Below are positions 15,407-24,155 of a DNA stretch of 64,000 nt, piece by piece. Each line of letters begins with the position of its first letter. Position 1 is the stretch's first letter. Below the pieces are notes generated by a model, which saw only the letters and a list, made by a program, of their open reading frames with translations, made no database searches and was not told the DNA's origin. Origin of the DNA: Saccharopolyspora_D taberi (lineage in GTDB: Bacteria; Actinomycetota; Actinomycetes; Mycobacteriales; Pseudonocardiaceae); assembly GCF_039534165.1 (NCBI RefSeq), contig NZ_BAAAUX010000019.1, positions 124,001 through 188,000 of the forward strand, in the 5' to 3' direction. The position numbers and the translations under genes are program-made.

Positions 15407-18400
15407 GTGCGGATCGGGATGCTTGGATCGTTCGAGGTTCGGACGGATGACGGCGTCCCATCCGACGTGCCGGGCGCCCGGTTGCGCGGACTGCTGATCG
15501 CCTTGGCCCTCCAACCGGGTCGCGTGGTCCCGAAAGCGGCGCTCATCGACTGGATCTGGGGCGAACACCCGCCCGCCGACGCGGCGAACGCCTTGCAGCG
15601 CTTGGTTTCCCGGCTGCGGAAAGCCCTGCCGGAAGGGACGGTCGAAGGGCGGCCCAACGGCTACCGGCTGGCGGTGGACCCCGACGCCGTCGACGCCGTG
15701 CGGTTCGAACGCCTCGTGCATCAAGCCCACGACGACGATCCGCGGCCGCTGCGCGATGCCCTCGCGTTGTGGCGCGGCGCGGCCATGCAGGACATCGGAT
15801 TGCAGGGCAGCGCGGCCTTCGACGCGGCGGTCACCCGGCTCGAAGGACTGCGCCTGACCGCCGTCGAGGACCGGTTCGACGCGGAAATCCGCCTCGGACG
15901 CGGTGCGGAGCTGGTCGCGGAGCTGACCGACCTGGTGGCCGCGCACCCGCTGCGAGAGCGGCTCGTCGCCGCGCTGATGCGCGCCCTCGTCGCGGCCGGT
16001 CGGGACAACGAGGCGCTGCTCGTCTACCAGCGCACCAGGGAAACCCTGGCCGAAACGCTTGGGGTCGACCCCGCACCGGAACTGTCCGAACTGCACGTCG
16101 CGCTGCTGCGGGGCGAGCTGGGACGACGGCGGGAGAAGGACCGCCGGACCAACTTGCGCTCCGAGCTGACGAGCTTCGTCGGCAAAGACACCGATGTCGC
16201 CGCGGTTCGCGGGCTCATCGCCGAACACCGGCTCACCACTCTGACCGGTCCGGGCGGATCGGGAAAGACCAGGCTGGCCGCGGAAACCGCGCGCACGCTG
16301 CTCTCCGACTTCCCGGACGGGGTCTGGCTCGTCGAACTCGCCCCCGTCGGAGCGGACGGTGATGTGGCGCAAGCGACGCTCGCCGCGCTCAGGCTGCGGG
16401 ACGCCCTGCTGAGCGAAGCACCGGAGGTCGGGCCTGCCGACCGGATCATCGCCGCGCTCCGCGAACGCGCGATGTTGCTGATCCTGGACAACTGCGAGCA
16501 CGTGATCGAGTCCGCGGCGAAATTCGCCCACCGGCTGCTCGGGGAATGCCAGCGGCTGCGGATCCTCGCGACGAGCCGGGAATCCCTCGGCATCACCGGC
16601 GAGGCGCTGTGGCCGGTCGCGCCGCTGGTCCTGCCCGCCGACGACGCCACCCCCGACGAGATCGCGTCCGCTTCGGCCGTCCGGCTGCTGCGCGACCGAG
16701 GCGGTGCGGTGCGCAAGGACCTCACGACCGACGCGCGGACCTCGGCGGCTTTGGCGCGCGTCTGCCGGGAACTCGACGGCATGCCGCTGGCGATCGAGCT
16801 CGCCGCGGCCAGGTTGCGCACCATGCCCCTCGACCAGCTCGCCGATCGGCTCGACGACCGGTTCCGCCTGCTCACCGGAGGCAGCCGGACTGCGCTGCCC
16901 CGCCACCGGACCCTGCGCGCGGTGATCGACTGGAGCTGGGAACTGCTCACCGACGCCGAGCGGGTGGTGCTGCGCAGGCTCTCGGTGTTCTCCGGTGGTG
17001 CGAGCCTGGAAGCGGCCGAGCGGGTCTGCGCAGGCGGTGCGATCGAGGCGGGGCAGGTGCTTGAGTTGCTGACCGCGCTGACCGAGAAATCGCTGGTGTA
17101 CACCGAGAACGGCCGGGCGCCGCGCTACCGGATGCTCAGCACGATCAAGGAATACGCCGGACAACGGCTCGCGGAGGCGGGCGAATCGGACCTGGCGCGC
17201 CACGCGCACCTCGCGCACTTCACCGAACTCGCCGAAACCGCGGAGCCGCACCTTCGCCGCGCCGAGCAGCTGGAATGGCTTGCCGCGCTCGACGCCGACC
17301 ACGACAACATCCGTGCTGCGATGCGCGGTGCGCTCGCCGCCTGCGAGGCGGGCGGGGCGATGCGGCTCGCCGCTGCCGCCTGCTGGTACTGGTGGTTCGG
17401 CGGGCACAAGACCCTGGGCCACGAACTGATCATGGCGGCGGCGGCCTTGCCCGGCGAGGTGGCCGACGAGGCCCGGGCCACGGTGTACGCGTTCGCCGCG
17501 TACTTCATGACCTCCGGGCGCGCTGATCAGTACCGCGCGGAGGAATGGATCCACAAGGCTTACGAGATCAGCCGGCGGGTTCAGAGCCGTCACCCCGCGC
17601 TGGGTTTCCTCGCCCCGCTGGAACGCATGTTGCGGACGCCGGACGCGACCCTGCCCGCGTTCGAAGCGCTGCTCACCGACGAAGACCCCTGGGTACGCGC
17701 ACTCGCCCGCCTGCAGCTCGGCAAGATGCGGAGCATGCTTGGCCACGGCGGCCGGGATGCGGAGCAATGTCTCGAATCGGCGCTCACCGAGTTTCGCGCG
17801 CTCGGCGAACGGTGGGGAATCGCGTTCGCCCTGACCGAGCTGGCGAACCGGATCACCGTGCGCGGCGAGTTCGCCCGTGCCTGCGAGCACTACGAGCAGG
17901 CGATCGCGGTCGTGACCGAGGTCGGTGACGATGAGGACGTCGTGCCGCTTCGGGCGAGGCAGGCCCAGTTGTACTGGCTGCTGGGCGATGAGGAGTCGAG
18001 CGCGGCTGCCGTGGCCGAGGCGCAGCGGTCCGCGGAACGAGTCGCCTGGCCGAGTGCGCTGGTCGAGCTGGCCCTGGCGAAGGCGGAGCTCGCACGCTGG
18101 AGCGGTGACGCCGAGCAGGCCCGCCGACAGCTCGACGTCGCGACAGCGATGCTGGGCGATCACGCCGAGGCGGCGAACATCCGCGCAGGGTTGCAGGACC
18201 TGCTCGGCTACCTCGCCGAGGATCTCGACGAGGCCCGGCAACACCGGGTCGCGGCCTTCCAAGCGGCGTCCGAGGCCGGGTATGCGCCCCTGATCGCGCA
18301 GGTGCTCGTCGGGATGGCGGATCTCGCGCTGCGCGACCAGCAGTACGAACAAGCCGCGCGGCTGCTCGCCGCGAGCACGTCCGTGCGCGGTCTGCCGGAC

Positions 18401-18610
18401 CTTTCCCTGCCGGATGTGCCCCGGATCGAGCAGGCCGCGCGCCGCAATCTCGGCGACGCGCGGTTCACCGAGGCGACGCGGGACGGGACGAAGGCAAGCT
18501 GGCGCGAACTGGCTGTTGCGTCACTGGATCGCGCTGGCCGTCCCACTCCCTGCGATCTCGCTGGGAGCCGCTTCGACGACGTGGTAACTGCGGTCGACGG
18601 GAGTGGTTGA
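15407..18610 (+). CDS. AfsR/SARP-type regulator with BTAD and STAND ATPase
   Basis: 1067 residues from a GTG. Order: OmpR-like winged helix (about 1-90, MRIGMLGSFEV start), bacterial transcriptional activation domain (about 95-245), an NTPase with Walker A GPGGSGKTRLA near 282 and Walker B LLILDNCEH near 360, the GMPLAIELAAARL helix of the NB-ARC/LuxR-type ATPases near 465, and a long TPR-like C-terminus (about 600-1060). Such proteins bind direct repeats in promoters and switch on antibiotic clusters, with ATP as a regulatory ligand. Position between the P450 and the RiPP genes suggests a cluster activator. Its 3' end overlaps the convergent methyltransferase by 90 bases. Confidence 0.88.
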   Translation: MRIGMLGSFEVRTDDGVPSDVPGARLRGLLIALALQPGRVVPKAALIDWIWGEHPPADAANALQRLVSRLRKALPEGTVEGRPNGYRLAVDPDAVDAVRFERLVHQAHDDDPRPLRDALALWRGAAMQDIGLQGSAAFDAAVTRLEGLRLTAVEDRFDAEIRLGRGAELVAELTDLVAAHPLRERLVAALMRALVAAGRDNEALLVYQRTRETLAETLGVDPAPELSELHVALLRGELGRRREKDRRTNLRSELTSFVGKDTDVAAVRGLIAEHRLTTLTGPGGSGKTRLAAETARTLLSDFPDGVWLVELAPVGADGDVAQATLAALRLRDALLSEAPEVGPADRIIAALRERAMLLILDNCEHVIESAAKFAHRLLGECQRLRILATSRESLGITGEALWPVAPLVLPADDATPDEIASASAVRLLRDRGGAVRKDLTTDARTSAALARVCRELDGMPLAIELAAARLRTMPLDQLADRLDDRFRLLTGGSRTALPRHRTLRAVIDWSWELLTDAERVVLRRLSVFSGGASLEAAERVCAGGAIEAGQVLELLTALTEKSLVYTENGRAPRYRMLSTIKEYAGQRLAEAGESDLARHAHLAHFTELAETAEPHLRRAEQLEWLAALDADHDNIRAAMRGALAACEAGGAMRLAAAACWYWWFGGHKTLGHELIMAAAALPGEVADEARATVYAFAAYFMTSGRADQYRAEEWIHKAYEISRRVQSRHPALGFLAPLERMLRTPDATLPAFEALLTDEDPWVRALARLQLGKMRSMLGHGGRDAEQCLESALTEFRALGERWGIAFALTELANRITVRGEFARACEHYEQAIAVVTEVGDDEDVVPLRARQAQLYWLLGDEESSAAAVAEAQRSAERVAWPSALVELALAKAELARWSGDAEQARRQLDVATAMLGDHAEAANIRAGLQDLLGYLAEDLDEARQHRVAAFQAASEAGYAPLIAQVLVGMADLALRDQQYEQAARLLAASTSVRGLPDLSLPDVPRIEQAARRNLGDARFTEATRDGTKASWRELAVASLDRAGRPTPCDLAGSRFDDVVTAVDGSG

Positions 18611-19612
18611 GACGAGCTGGAAGCCGGATCGGGCAAGCAGGTCGGCGAACTCCTTCTCGCTGCGGACGTGGCCGCCCGAGGTGGTCAGCAGCAGCAGGTC
18701 GCGTAGCGGTACATCCGAGGCTGTCGGAGGCCGGGCGTCCCGGAGGTACTCGACGAGCAGGAGCCGGGCGTGTGAAGACATCGCGCGCCGGCAGGTTCGC
18801 AGGATTTGCAGTGCGGGCTCGTCGTCCCAGTCCTGGATGACGCTCTTGAGCAGGTAGGCGTCTCCTCCGGTGGGGACGTCGCGGAAGAAGTCGGCGACCA
18901 CGTGCTCGCACCGCTGTCCGACACCGGCTTCGCGCAGTGGCGCGCTGTCGGGCTCGGATCCTGTTGCGGTGTCCACGAGAACGCCTCGGAGCGCGGGATT
19001 GGCAGCGAGCACCGCGCTCAGCAACGCGCCGTTGCCACCGCCGATGTCGACCAGCGTGCGGAATCGGGAGAAGTCGACGGCGGTCGCGAGCGCGGGCGCA
19101 ACTTTCAGAGCCTCCTGCCCCAGTCCGTCGCGGAGCGCGGTCGCCAGCGACGGGTCCTGGGCGCAGTGGTCGTAGAAGCCCGCGCCGAACTCGCGCGTGA
19201 ATCCCGTTTCGCCCGTGCGCACTGCCTGATCCAGCGATTCCCACGCCCTCCAGATCTGCGGGGCGCAGAAGAGCTCGATCATCGATCCCACCGAACCCGG
19301 GTCTTCGGAGCGCAGGTGGTGGCCCATCGGCGTCAGGGCGAAGTGGTCAGGCCGGGTTTCGGTGATGACCCCGATGTGCTCAAGACCTCGCAGCAGGCGC
19401 CGCAGGCTGTCGGGGCGGGCGGCGGTCACCGCGGCGAGTTCGGTGCCGCTGTGTTCGTCGTCGGCGAGCGCGTCGGGAATCCGCAGCCGGACCGCCGCAT
19501 GCAGGATGCGGGAGGCGACGTAGCCGAAGCACATCGACAGCAGTCTCCCCCGGTCGTTGGCGGCCCCGTCGTCCGGTGCTTCGGGCAGGCGTGCGCGGTC
19601 CTGGATCGTCAC
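18521..19612 (-). CDS. SAM-dependent O-methyltransferase (COMT/ASMT type)
   Basis: 363 residues from GTG 19612, with GGAGGA upstream. The GTG overlaps the TGA of the SagB gene (GTGA), so translation is coupled. The N-terminal winged-helix dimerisation domain (about 20-110; GYVASRILHAAVRLRIPDAL) precedes a Rossmann domain with the SAM motif VDIGGGNGALLSAVL near 195. The acid/amide region KSVIQDWDD resembles the catalytic His region of plant-type O-methyltransferases, but the His is replaced by Gln. It is the last gene of the RiPP operon and would methylate the product, at oxygen or a terminus. The acceptor is unknown. Confidence 0.85.
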   Translation of the reverse strand: MTIQDRARLPEAPDDGAANDRGRLLSMCFGYVASRILHAAVRLRIPDALADDEHSGTELAAVTAARPDSLRRLLRGLEHIGVITETRPDHFALTPMGHHLRSEDPGSVGSMIELFCAPQIWRAWESLDQAVRTGETGFTREFGAGFYDHCAQDPSLATALRDGLGQEALKVAPALATAVDFSRFRTLVDIGGGNGALLSAVLAANPALRGVLVDTATGSEPDSAPLREAGVGQRCEHVVADFFRDVPTGGDAYLLKSVIQDWDDEPALQILRTCRRAMSSHARLLLVEYLRDARPPTASDVPLRDLLLLTTSGGHVRSEKEFADLLARSGFQLVSTTPVDRSYHVVEAAPSEIAGSGTASAIQ

Positions 19613-20667
19613 TGGTCTCCTCCGGTCAGCGGGTGGAAAGCCGGGCTGGTCGGCTCGGTGCGGGCGGGATTCCCCAGGGCGAAGTTCGCCACGTGGACGA
19701 CCTGGTCCCGGTAGGGGCGAAGGAAGTCGGGGCCGGCCTGCGCTTCGACCGCCGCGGTGGCGCACGGCGCCAGCCCGAGATCGGTGGCGACGAGGTACAT
19801 CGTCTGGAGCAGGCAACCGGTGTCGCGGTAGATGAGGCTCAGCGTCATCCCGCCGTACTTCCACCGCACGCGCCGGTAGTGGGCGACGAGGTAGAGGCTG
19901 ACCGGTGGCGGATGTTCGGTGAGCGTGGGAAGGCAGATGAGCCGGTGCTGCAGGTCGGCCAGGTCCTCGCCCCAGGGCCGCAGCCTTTCCAAGGCGTGGT
20001 CGAAGGGGTCGTAGTGGTAGGCACCGGAGGCCAGCCCCGACACGTCCCGCGCGAAGACGTAGATCTCCAGGCTGTGCCTGCCGCCTCCGGACGCGCTCGG
20101 TCGCCGGGTCGCCTGCCAGCTGCGCGGCCCCAGCCATCCGCGCACCCGCGCGGATTCGCCCAGGAAACGGGCCAGCTGCACGAAATCGACCGGTGTGGCG
20201 GCGAAATCGCGCATGCTCCGGCGCGACCGCAGAACGTCGCGCAGCGGCTTGCTGGGGCAGGCTTCCTCGGCGGGCAACGGGATCGTTTCGACCGCGTCGG
20301 GGTGGCGCAGCCGCGCCGGGGGTATGTCGACCTCGTCGGGTCGGAGGTGGCTGACGCCGCCCTGCGCGGCCAGCGCGTGCACAGCCAGTTCGGGCGGCGT
20401 CCACTCCGGCTTCCCGTCCGGAGCCCGTGCACCGTCGACAGGTTCGACGATGCCGACTTCGGCCAGCCGCATCAGCAACGCCTCGGCTTCGCCTTCGACC
20501 GCGAGTTCGCCGGGCAGGACAGGCGCCGACATCCGGTTGAGCACGTCGAGCAGCGTTCGCTTCACGTTGAAGCGCCGCAGGGTGCGAGGATCGACGACCA
20601 CCACGCTGTCATGGTCCTCACCCCACTCCAGCATCAGTTCCGGGTTGCGCCGGTAGCGTGTTGCCAT
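19609..20667 (-). CDS. SagB-type FMN dehydrogenase (azoline oxidase)
   Basis: About 352 residues. The ATG at 20667 has GGAG seven bases ahead; the ATG four codons upstream has no site. The first 140 residues form the small helical domain usual in SagB/McbC proteins. The nitroreductase-fold FMN domain follows, with SRRSMRDFAATPVDFVQLARFLGE, GGGRHSLEIYVFA and the late DTGCLLQTMYLVATDLGLAPC. SagB-type enzymes oxidise oxazolines and thiazolines to azoles in RiPPs. It lies between the amidohydrolase (50-base overlap) and the methyltransferase (4-base overlap), consistent with one operon. Confidence 0.88.
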   Translation of the reverse strand: MATRYRRNPELMLEWGEDHDSVVVVDPRTLRRFNVKRTLLDVLNRMSAPVLPGELAVEGEAEALLMRLAEVGIVEPVDGARAPDGKPEWTPPELAVHALAAQGGVSHLRPDEVDIPPARLRHPDAVETIPLPAEEACPSKPLRDVLRSRRSMRDFAATPVDFVQLARFLGESARVRGWLGPRSWQATRRPSASGGGRHSLEIYVFARDVSGLASGAYHYDPFDHALERLRPWGEDLADLQHRLICLPTLTEHPPPVSLYLVAHYRRVRWKYGGMTLSLIYRDTGCLLQTMYLVATDLGLAPCATAAVEAQAGPDFLRPYRDQVVHVANFALGNPARTEPTSPAFHPLTGGDQ

Positions 20668-21937
20668 CGCGATCTCCATGTCGGTTGCTGAGGCGGTCCG
20701 GGACGAACAGGCATCCGCGCAACACGGTCGCGACCGCCGGTTCGACCGGATAGCGACCTTCCGCTTCGAATGAGGCGAGCGACGCCAGCGGCAGCAGCGT
20801 CACCGGCTCGTCTCCGGCCGCGTCGAGTCCGGAACCCGTGACAGCAGCGGCCAGGTACACCTCGAGGGGCGGCAGACCCGCTGCGACGAGCAGGTTCATC
20901 TCCTCCCACAGGCCCCGGCCGGGAAGAACGCCGGGATTGGGAGTGTCGCTGCCGACCACCAGGTGGACGCCCTGCCGGACCAGGCGCGCCACGACGGACG
21001 CCATCTCCGCACTGGCCGCCCGGCAGTTGCGCAGTTCCTGATCGGTCCACTGGCGCGAAGCCAGGCGCATTCCCCGCCAGAACGCGGCCGTGCCCGGGTC
21101 GGCCCCGGGGAACGACCACGACCTGGACGCTTCTTCGGCGAGCCGGTGCTGCACCACAAGGGTCGGGCACAGCCGGACACCCGCGGGAACGTCCGGCCAG
21201 GAGTCGTCGGACCGTTGCGCCCACCGCCGATGCAGCGCATGCGCGCCGCCGACGCCGTCACCGCGCGGAGCCAGGCACGCGGCGTGTTCGATTTCGTCGA
21301 CGCCCGCGCGAATCGCGGCCGGGGCGTCGCCTGGCGCAGGGTGCACGGCCACCCGCAGATCACGGGCATGTGCTTGCCGCACCACGGTGCCGATCAGGTC
21401 GACCGGGAACTGCGCGTACAGCTTGATCCAGGAAGCCCCGCGCCCGATCGCCGCGTCGAGAACCGCGGGCAGCTCGTCGTGCCGGTTCCACCGAGCCGCG
21501 ATGTTCAGGCGAGGTTTTCCCGGCCGGTCCAGCAAAGGGCCGCCCAGGACGACTTCCGGTACCGGATCGCCGCAGTGCCGGGCCACCGGGACGGCCAGCT
21601 CGGTGCCCGCTGTGGACCCGAGATCCCGGACCTGGCACACGCCGTAGGCGACGAAGTCCGCCAGCCTCATCCCGGCATGCAGGTGGACGTGGGCGTCGGC
21701 CAGGGCCGGGGCGGCAGCGGCGTGGGGGAACCGGCGCAGAACCGGTGGGCCGCCGGGTTCCGCGGCTCCTCGCCGCAGCAGCCATCGCCGGTTTCCCAGC
21801 ACGGTGAGAACGTGCTTGTGCCGCACCAGTCCCGAAGCGGTCAGCACCCCGCCGACCTCGATCCGGTACGGGGCGTTGTCGCGGCACAGCGAGTGGTGGA
21901 TGCGGGCTGGTGCTTCAGCAGATCCGTTGTGCGGCAT
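20618..21937 (-). CDS. Amidohydrolase-superfamily enzyme of the RiPP operon
   Basis: 439 residues. The full metal set is present: HVHLH (His83 and His85), the Lys of WIKLYAQ, the His of VAVHPAPGD, the His of DEIEHAACL and the Asp of VVGSDTPNPG. It is therefore probably a binuclear zinc hydrolase of the imidazolonepropionase/prolidase-like branch. It begins nine bases after the cyclodehydratase gene. In the bottromycin pathway an amidohydrolase trims the precursor's follower peptide; a similar peptide-bond cut of the acidic tail of the 24.2-kb precursor is a reasonable guess. The alternative is a tailoring cyclase or a dipeptidase. Confidence 0.83.
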   Translation of the reverse strand: MPHNGSAEAPARIHHSLCRDNAPYRIEVGGVLTASGLVRHKHVLTVLGNRRWLLRRGAAEPGGPPVLRRFPHAAAAPALADAHVHLHAGMRLADFVAYGVCQVRDLGSTAGTELAVPVARHCGDPVPEVVLGGPLLDRPGKPRLNIAARWNRHDELPAVLDAAIGRGASWIKLYAQFPVDLIGTVVRQAHARDLRVAVHPAPGDAPAAIRAGVDEIEHAACLAPRGDGVGGAHALHRRWAQRSDDSWPDVPAGVRLCPTLVVQHRLAEEASRSWSFPGADPGTAAFWRGMRLASRQWTDQELRNCRAASAEMASVVARLVRQGVHLVVGSDTPNPGVLPGRGLWEEMNLLVAAGLPPLEVYLAAAVTGSGLDAAGDEPVTLLPLASLASFEAEGRYPVEPAVATVLRGCLFVPDRLSNRHGDRDGNTLPAQPGTDAGVG

Positions 21938-21946
21938 CGGAGAACG

Positions 21947-24064
21947 TCACGCCATCGGCAGCGGCTGCAGATTGAGTTCCTGCTCGCTCAGCGGGTGCGT
22001 GCGCGCCCCCATCCGCACGGGTGCTTCGAAGACGCGGCGACCTCCCAAGTGCCGGAACTTCTGGGAGAACACAACTGGTTGCAGCCCCGGGATGATGCTG
22101 CGGACGACAGTCACCCCGCATTCGGCGACGTCGACCGGGGTGATGTCCACGGCGATGGGCTGGTGACCGGCTGCCACCAGCCGCGACACGATCTCGTCCA
22201 CATCGGACCCGCCTGACCGGGAACCGGGCGGTGGTACGGGCTGGACCGGTCCCTCGCGCAGCCAGTCCAGCAGCGGGACGCGGTCCGCACGGCAGTAGTA
22301 GAGGTAGAAGTCCCACATGTGGCCCAGCGCAGCTCCGTCTTCGGGCACCTCGCGGGTCTCCAGCAGGTCGAAGATCTGGCAGAAGCCGAGTTCGAGTTCC
22401 TCGCAGGCTCCCTGGAGGGCTTCGTGCACGTCGAGCCCGGACCGGCTGGAATGCAGGACGACCGGGCGCTCCGGGGTCTCCAGCCGGCCCGACATCAGGA
22501 CCGTGGGAATGCCGAGGTCGGTGGTGATGTTCTTGGCCGTGATCTCGATGCCGCGCTGCCGCATCCGTTCCACCACCGTGCGAATCGGCCCCGGCGGCAG
22601 GCTCGTCAGCTCCAGGATCGGTGCGGCCAGCCGGTTGTACCAGAAGATCGCGAAGGCGTCCCGCTCGACGACTTCGAGCAGACCACCCCGGAGCGCCTGG
22701 GCCGGGGTGCTGCCGGCGGCCAGCCCGGTGGAGACCGAGTTCAGCAGTCGCTCGCCGCGGCTGGGGGCGTGATAGGGAACGTACACGGCGCCGGCGGGCA
22801 CGTAGCGCGGCTTCCCGGTGCTCAGTTCGACTCCCTCGACCCAGTCGATCACCAGATCGGGCTGGTAGGGCACGAAGCGCTTGACAGAGCTGTACTCGGC
22901 GGGTGAACCCAGCGGCAGCTCCCGCGGATCCAGCGCGGCGGGACCGAGTTCGGACAACGACCCGCGAACGAAGTCACCCCGGTCGTACACGCCCGCCGCG
23001 TACCGCTCCAGCCCTTCGCCGAGCGCGCACACGGACGCTTCCAGCGGATCGTGTTTGGCCGACCCGCTCACCGTGTACGCCGACACCGAGGAGAACCACC
23101 TGGTGTCGATCCCCCCGGCCGTGAGCGCGAGCGTCGCTTCCGAGTCGTCCGGGCGTCGCGTCCGCACCGCGGTGAAGATCCCGGTCAGCGGGTCGAGCGC
23201 CTTCTGCATCCGCTGCCAGCTGTCAGCCAGCGCGGGAGTGGTGTTGTCACGCCAGGCGAGGGGCGGTGCCGAGGTGCGCACCTGTTGGGCGCATCCGGGG
23301 CACGAGGGCAGGTGCAGCACCGGATGGCGGGTGCTGGCCCAGGAATCCAGGTCCAGCTCGACGAGTTCCGCCACGCCGGGGTCGTGGTCACGGGTACCGA
23401 CCGCGCGCAGGACGGCGTGCGCTATCAGCCCGGTCATGGCGTTGTTGCTGGGCCAGTCGGGCTCCGAGCACGTCCCCAGCAGGATTTCCAGTGGTGCGTC
23501 GGCGATGTCCTGCCCGGGCCAGTTCGCGCGTATCCGGCGTTCCAGGCACAGCGGGCAGGCGGTCTCGGGCGGGCGGAGCACACCGACGTGGATTTTTGCG
23601 GGAGTGCAGGCGAAAACGATGACCGGGCTTCGATCGGAGAGTGCTGCTTCGGTGGCAGTCCGGAGATCCTGCGCGGGAGCCGCGAGCGAGACCACCCATG
23701 CCTGCGCCGCTTCGCCTGCCTGCACGGCGTCGACCCCGGCACTGCGCAGGCAGGACGTGATCGAGGTGCTGAGCGGGTCATCGCCCAGCACGCGCACCGG
23801 ACCGGCTTGCGCGACCGTGGGTTCGTAGGAGAGATGGCGGCGCAGCGGTTGATCAGCGGGGACCATCAGCCCGCGCTCGGCAAGTCCGGCGAGGGTGTTG
23901 TCGGGGAGCTGCCACCACGCCACATCCGCCGTTTCGCCGTCCCGCTCCGGTTCCGAGCCGGAGAACGGAACGCGGAGCGCCCCGCTGCTGCTGCACACGT
24001 ACAAATAGCGCCCGTGTCGGCGAAAACGCACATCGGCACGCGGGACCATCGGCGAATGCGACAT
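21947..24064 (-). CDS. TOMM cyclodehydratase, E1-like domain fused to YcaO
   Basis: 705 residues in two parts. Residues 1-290 are the partner (C-protein/E1-like) domain that holds the precursor leader, with a zinc tetrad Cys170-x-x-Cys173 (CPLC) and Cys255-x-x-Cys258 (CPGC). Residues 290-705 are YcaO, with ATP/Mg motifs ASVCALGEGLERYA and LLEVVERDAF. YcaO uses ATP to phosphorylate the amide oxygen, so Ser/Thr/Cys side chains close to azolines. The C-terminus is LQPLPMA instead of the usual PxPxP. The ATG at 24064 has GGTGGAG upstream. It is separated from the precursor gene by a strong hairpin. Confidence 0.92.
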   Translation of the reverse strand: MSHSPMVPRADVRFRRHGRYLYVCSSSGALRVPFSGSEPERDGETADVAWWQLPDNTLAGLAERGLMVPADQPLRRHLSYEPTVAQAGPVRVLGDDPLSTSITSCLRSAGVDAVQAGEAAQAWVVSLAAPAQDLRTATEAALSDRSPVIVFACTPAKIHVGVLRPPETACPLCLERRIRANWPGQDIADAPLEILLGTCSEPDWPSNNAMTGLIAHAVLRAVGTRDHDPGVAELVELDLDSWASTRHPVLHLPSCPGCAQQVRTSAPPLAWRDNTTPALADSWQRMQKALDPLTGIFTAVRTRRPDDSEATLALTAGGIDTRWFSSVSAYTVSGSAKHDPLEASVCALGEGLERYAAGVYDRGDFVRGSLSELGPAALDPRELPLGSPAEYSSVKRFVPYQPDLVIDWVEGVELSTGKPRYVPAGAVYVPYHAPSRGERLLNSVSTGLAAGSTPAQALRGGLLEVVERDAFAIFWYNRLAAPILELTSLPPGPIRTVVERMRQRGIEITAKNITTDLGIPTVLMSGRLETPERPVVLHSSRSGLDVHEALQGACEELELGFCQIFDLLETREVPEDGAALGHMWDFYLYYCRADRVPLLDWLREGPVQPVPPPGSRSGGSDVDEIVSRLVAAGHQPIAVDITPVDVAECGVTVVRSIIPGLQPVVFSQKFRHLGGRRVFEAPVRMGARTHPLSEQELNLQPLPMA

Positions 24065-24102
24065 CGTCAGTTCTCCACCTCATCCGGTTCCGTCCAGTCG
24101 GA

Positions 24103-24140
24103 GGCCCGCAGGCCGAGGCGTGAACCTCGTCCTGCGGGCC
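24103..24140 (-). terminator. Long hairpin between RiPP precursor and cyclodehydratase
   Basis: Outer arms GGCCCGCAGG and CCTGCGGGCC (10 bp, perfect) continue after one mismatch into inner arms CGAGG and CCTCG around the loop ttcacg. It lies 16 bases past the precursor stop and 39 bases before the cyclodehydratase start. A leaky terminator or a 3'-stabilising processing hairpin here would give many precursor transcripts per enzyme transcript. Confidence 0.7.
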
Positions 24141-24155
24141 GCAGTCGACACGCAC

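Noticed and set aside
15362..18352. Minus-strand frame of 996 codons
   Set aside because: Antisense to the AfsR-type gene whose domains are all recognisable on the plus strand.
19613..20404. N-terminal extension of the methyltransferase frame to 627 codons
   Set aside because: The extra part is in another frame of the SagB gene and has no methyltransferase features; the GTG at 19612 has a ribosome site and a GTGA overlap.
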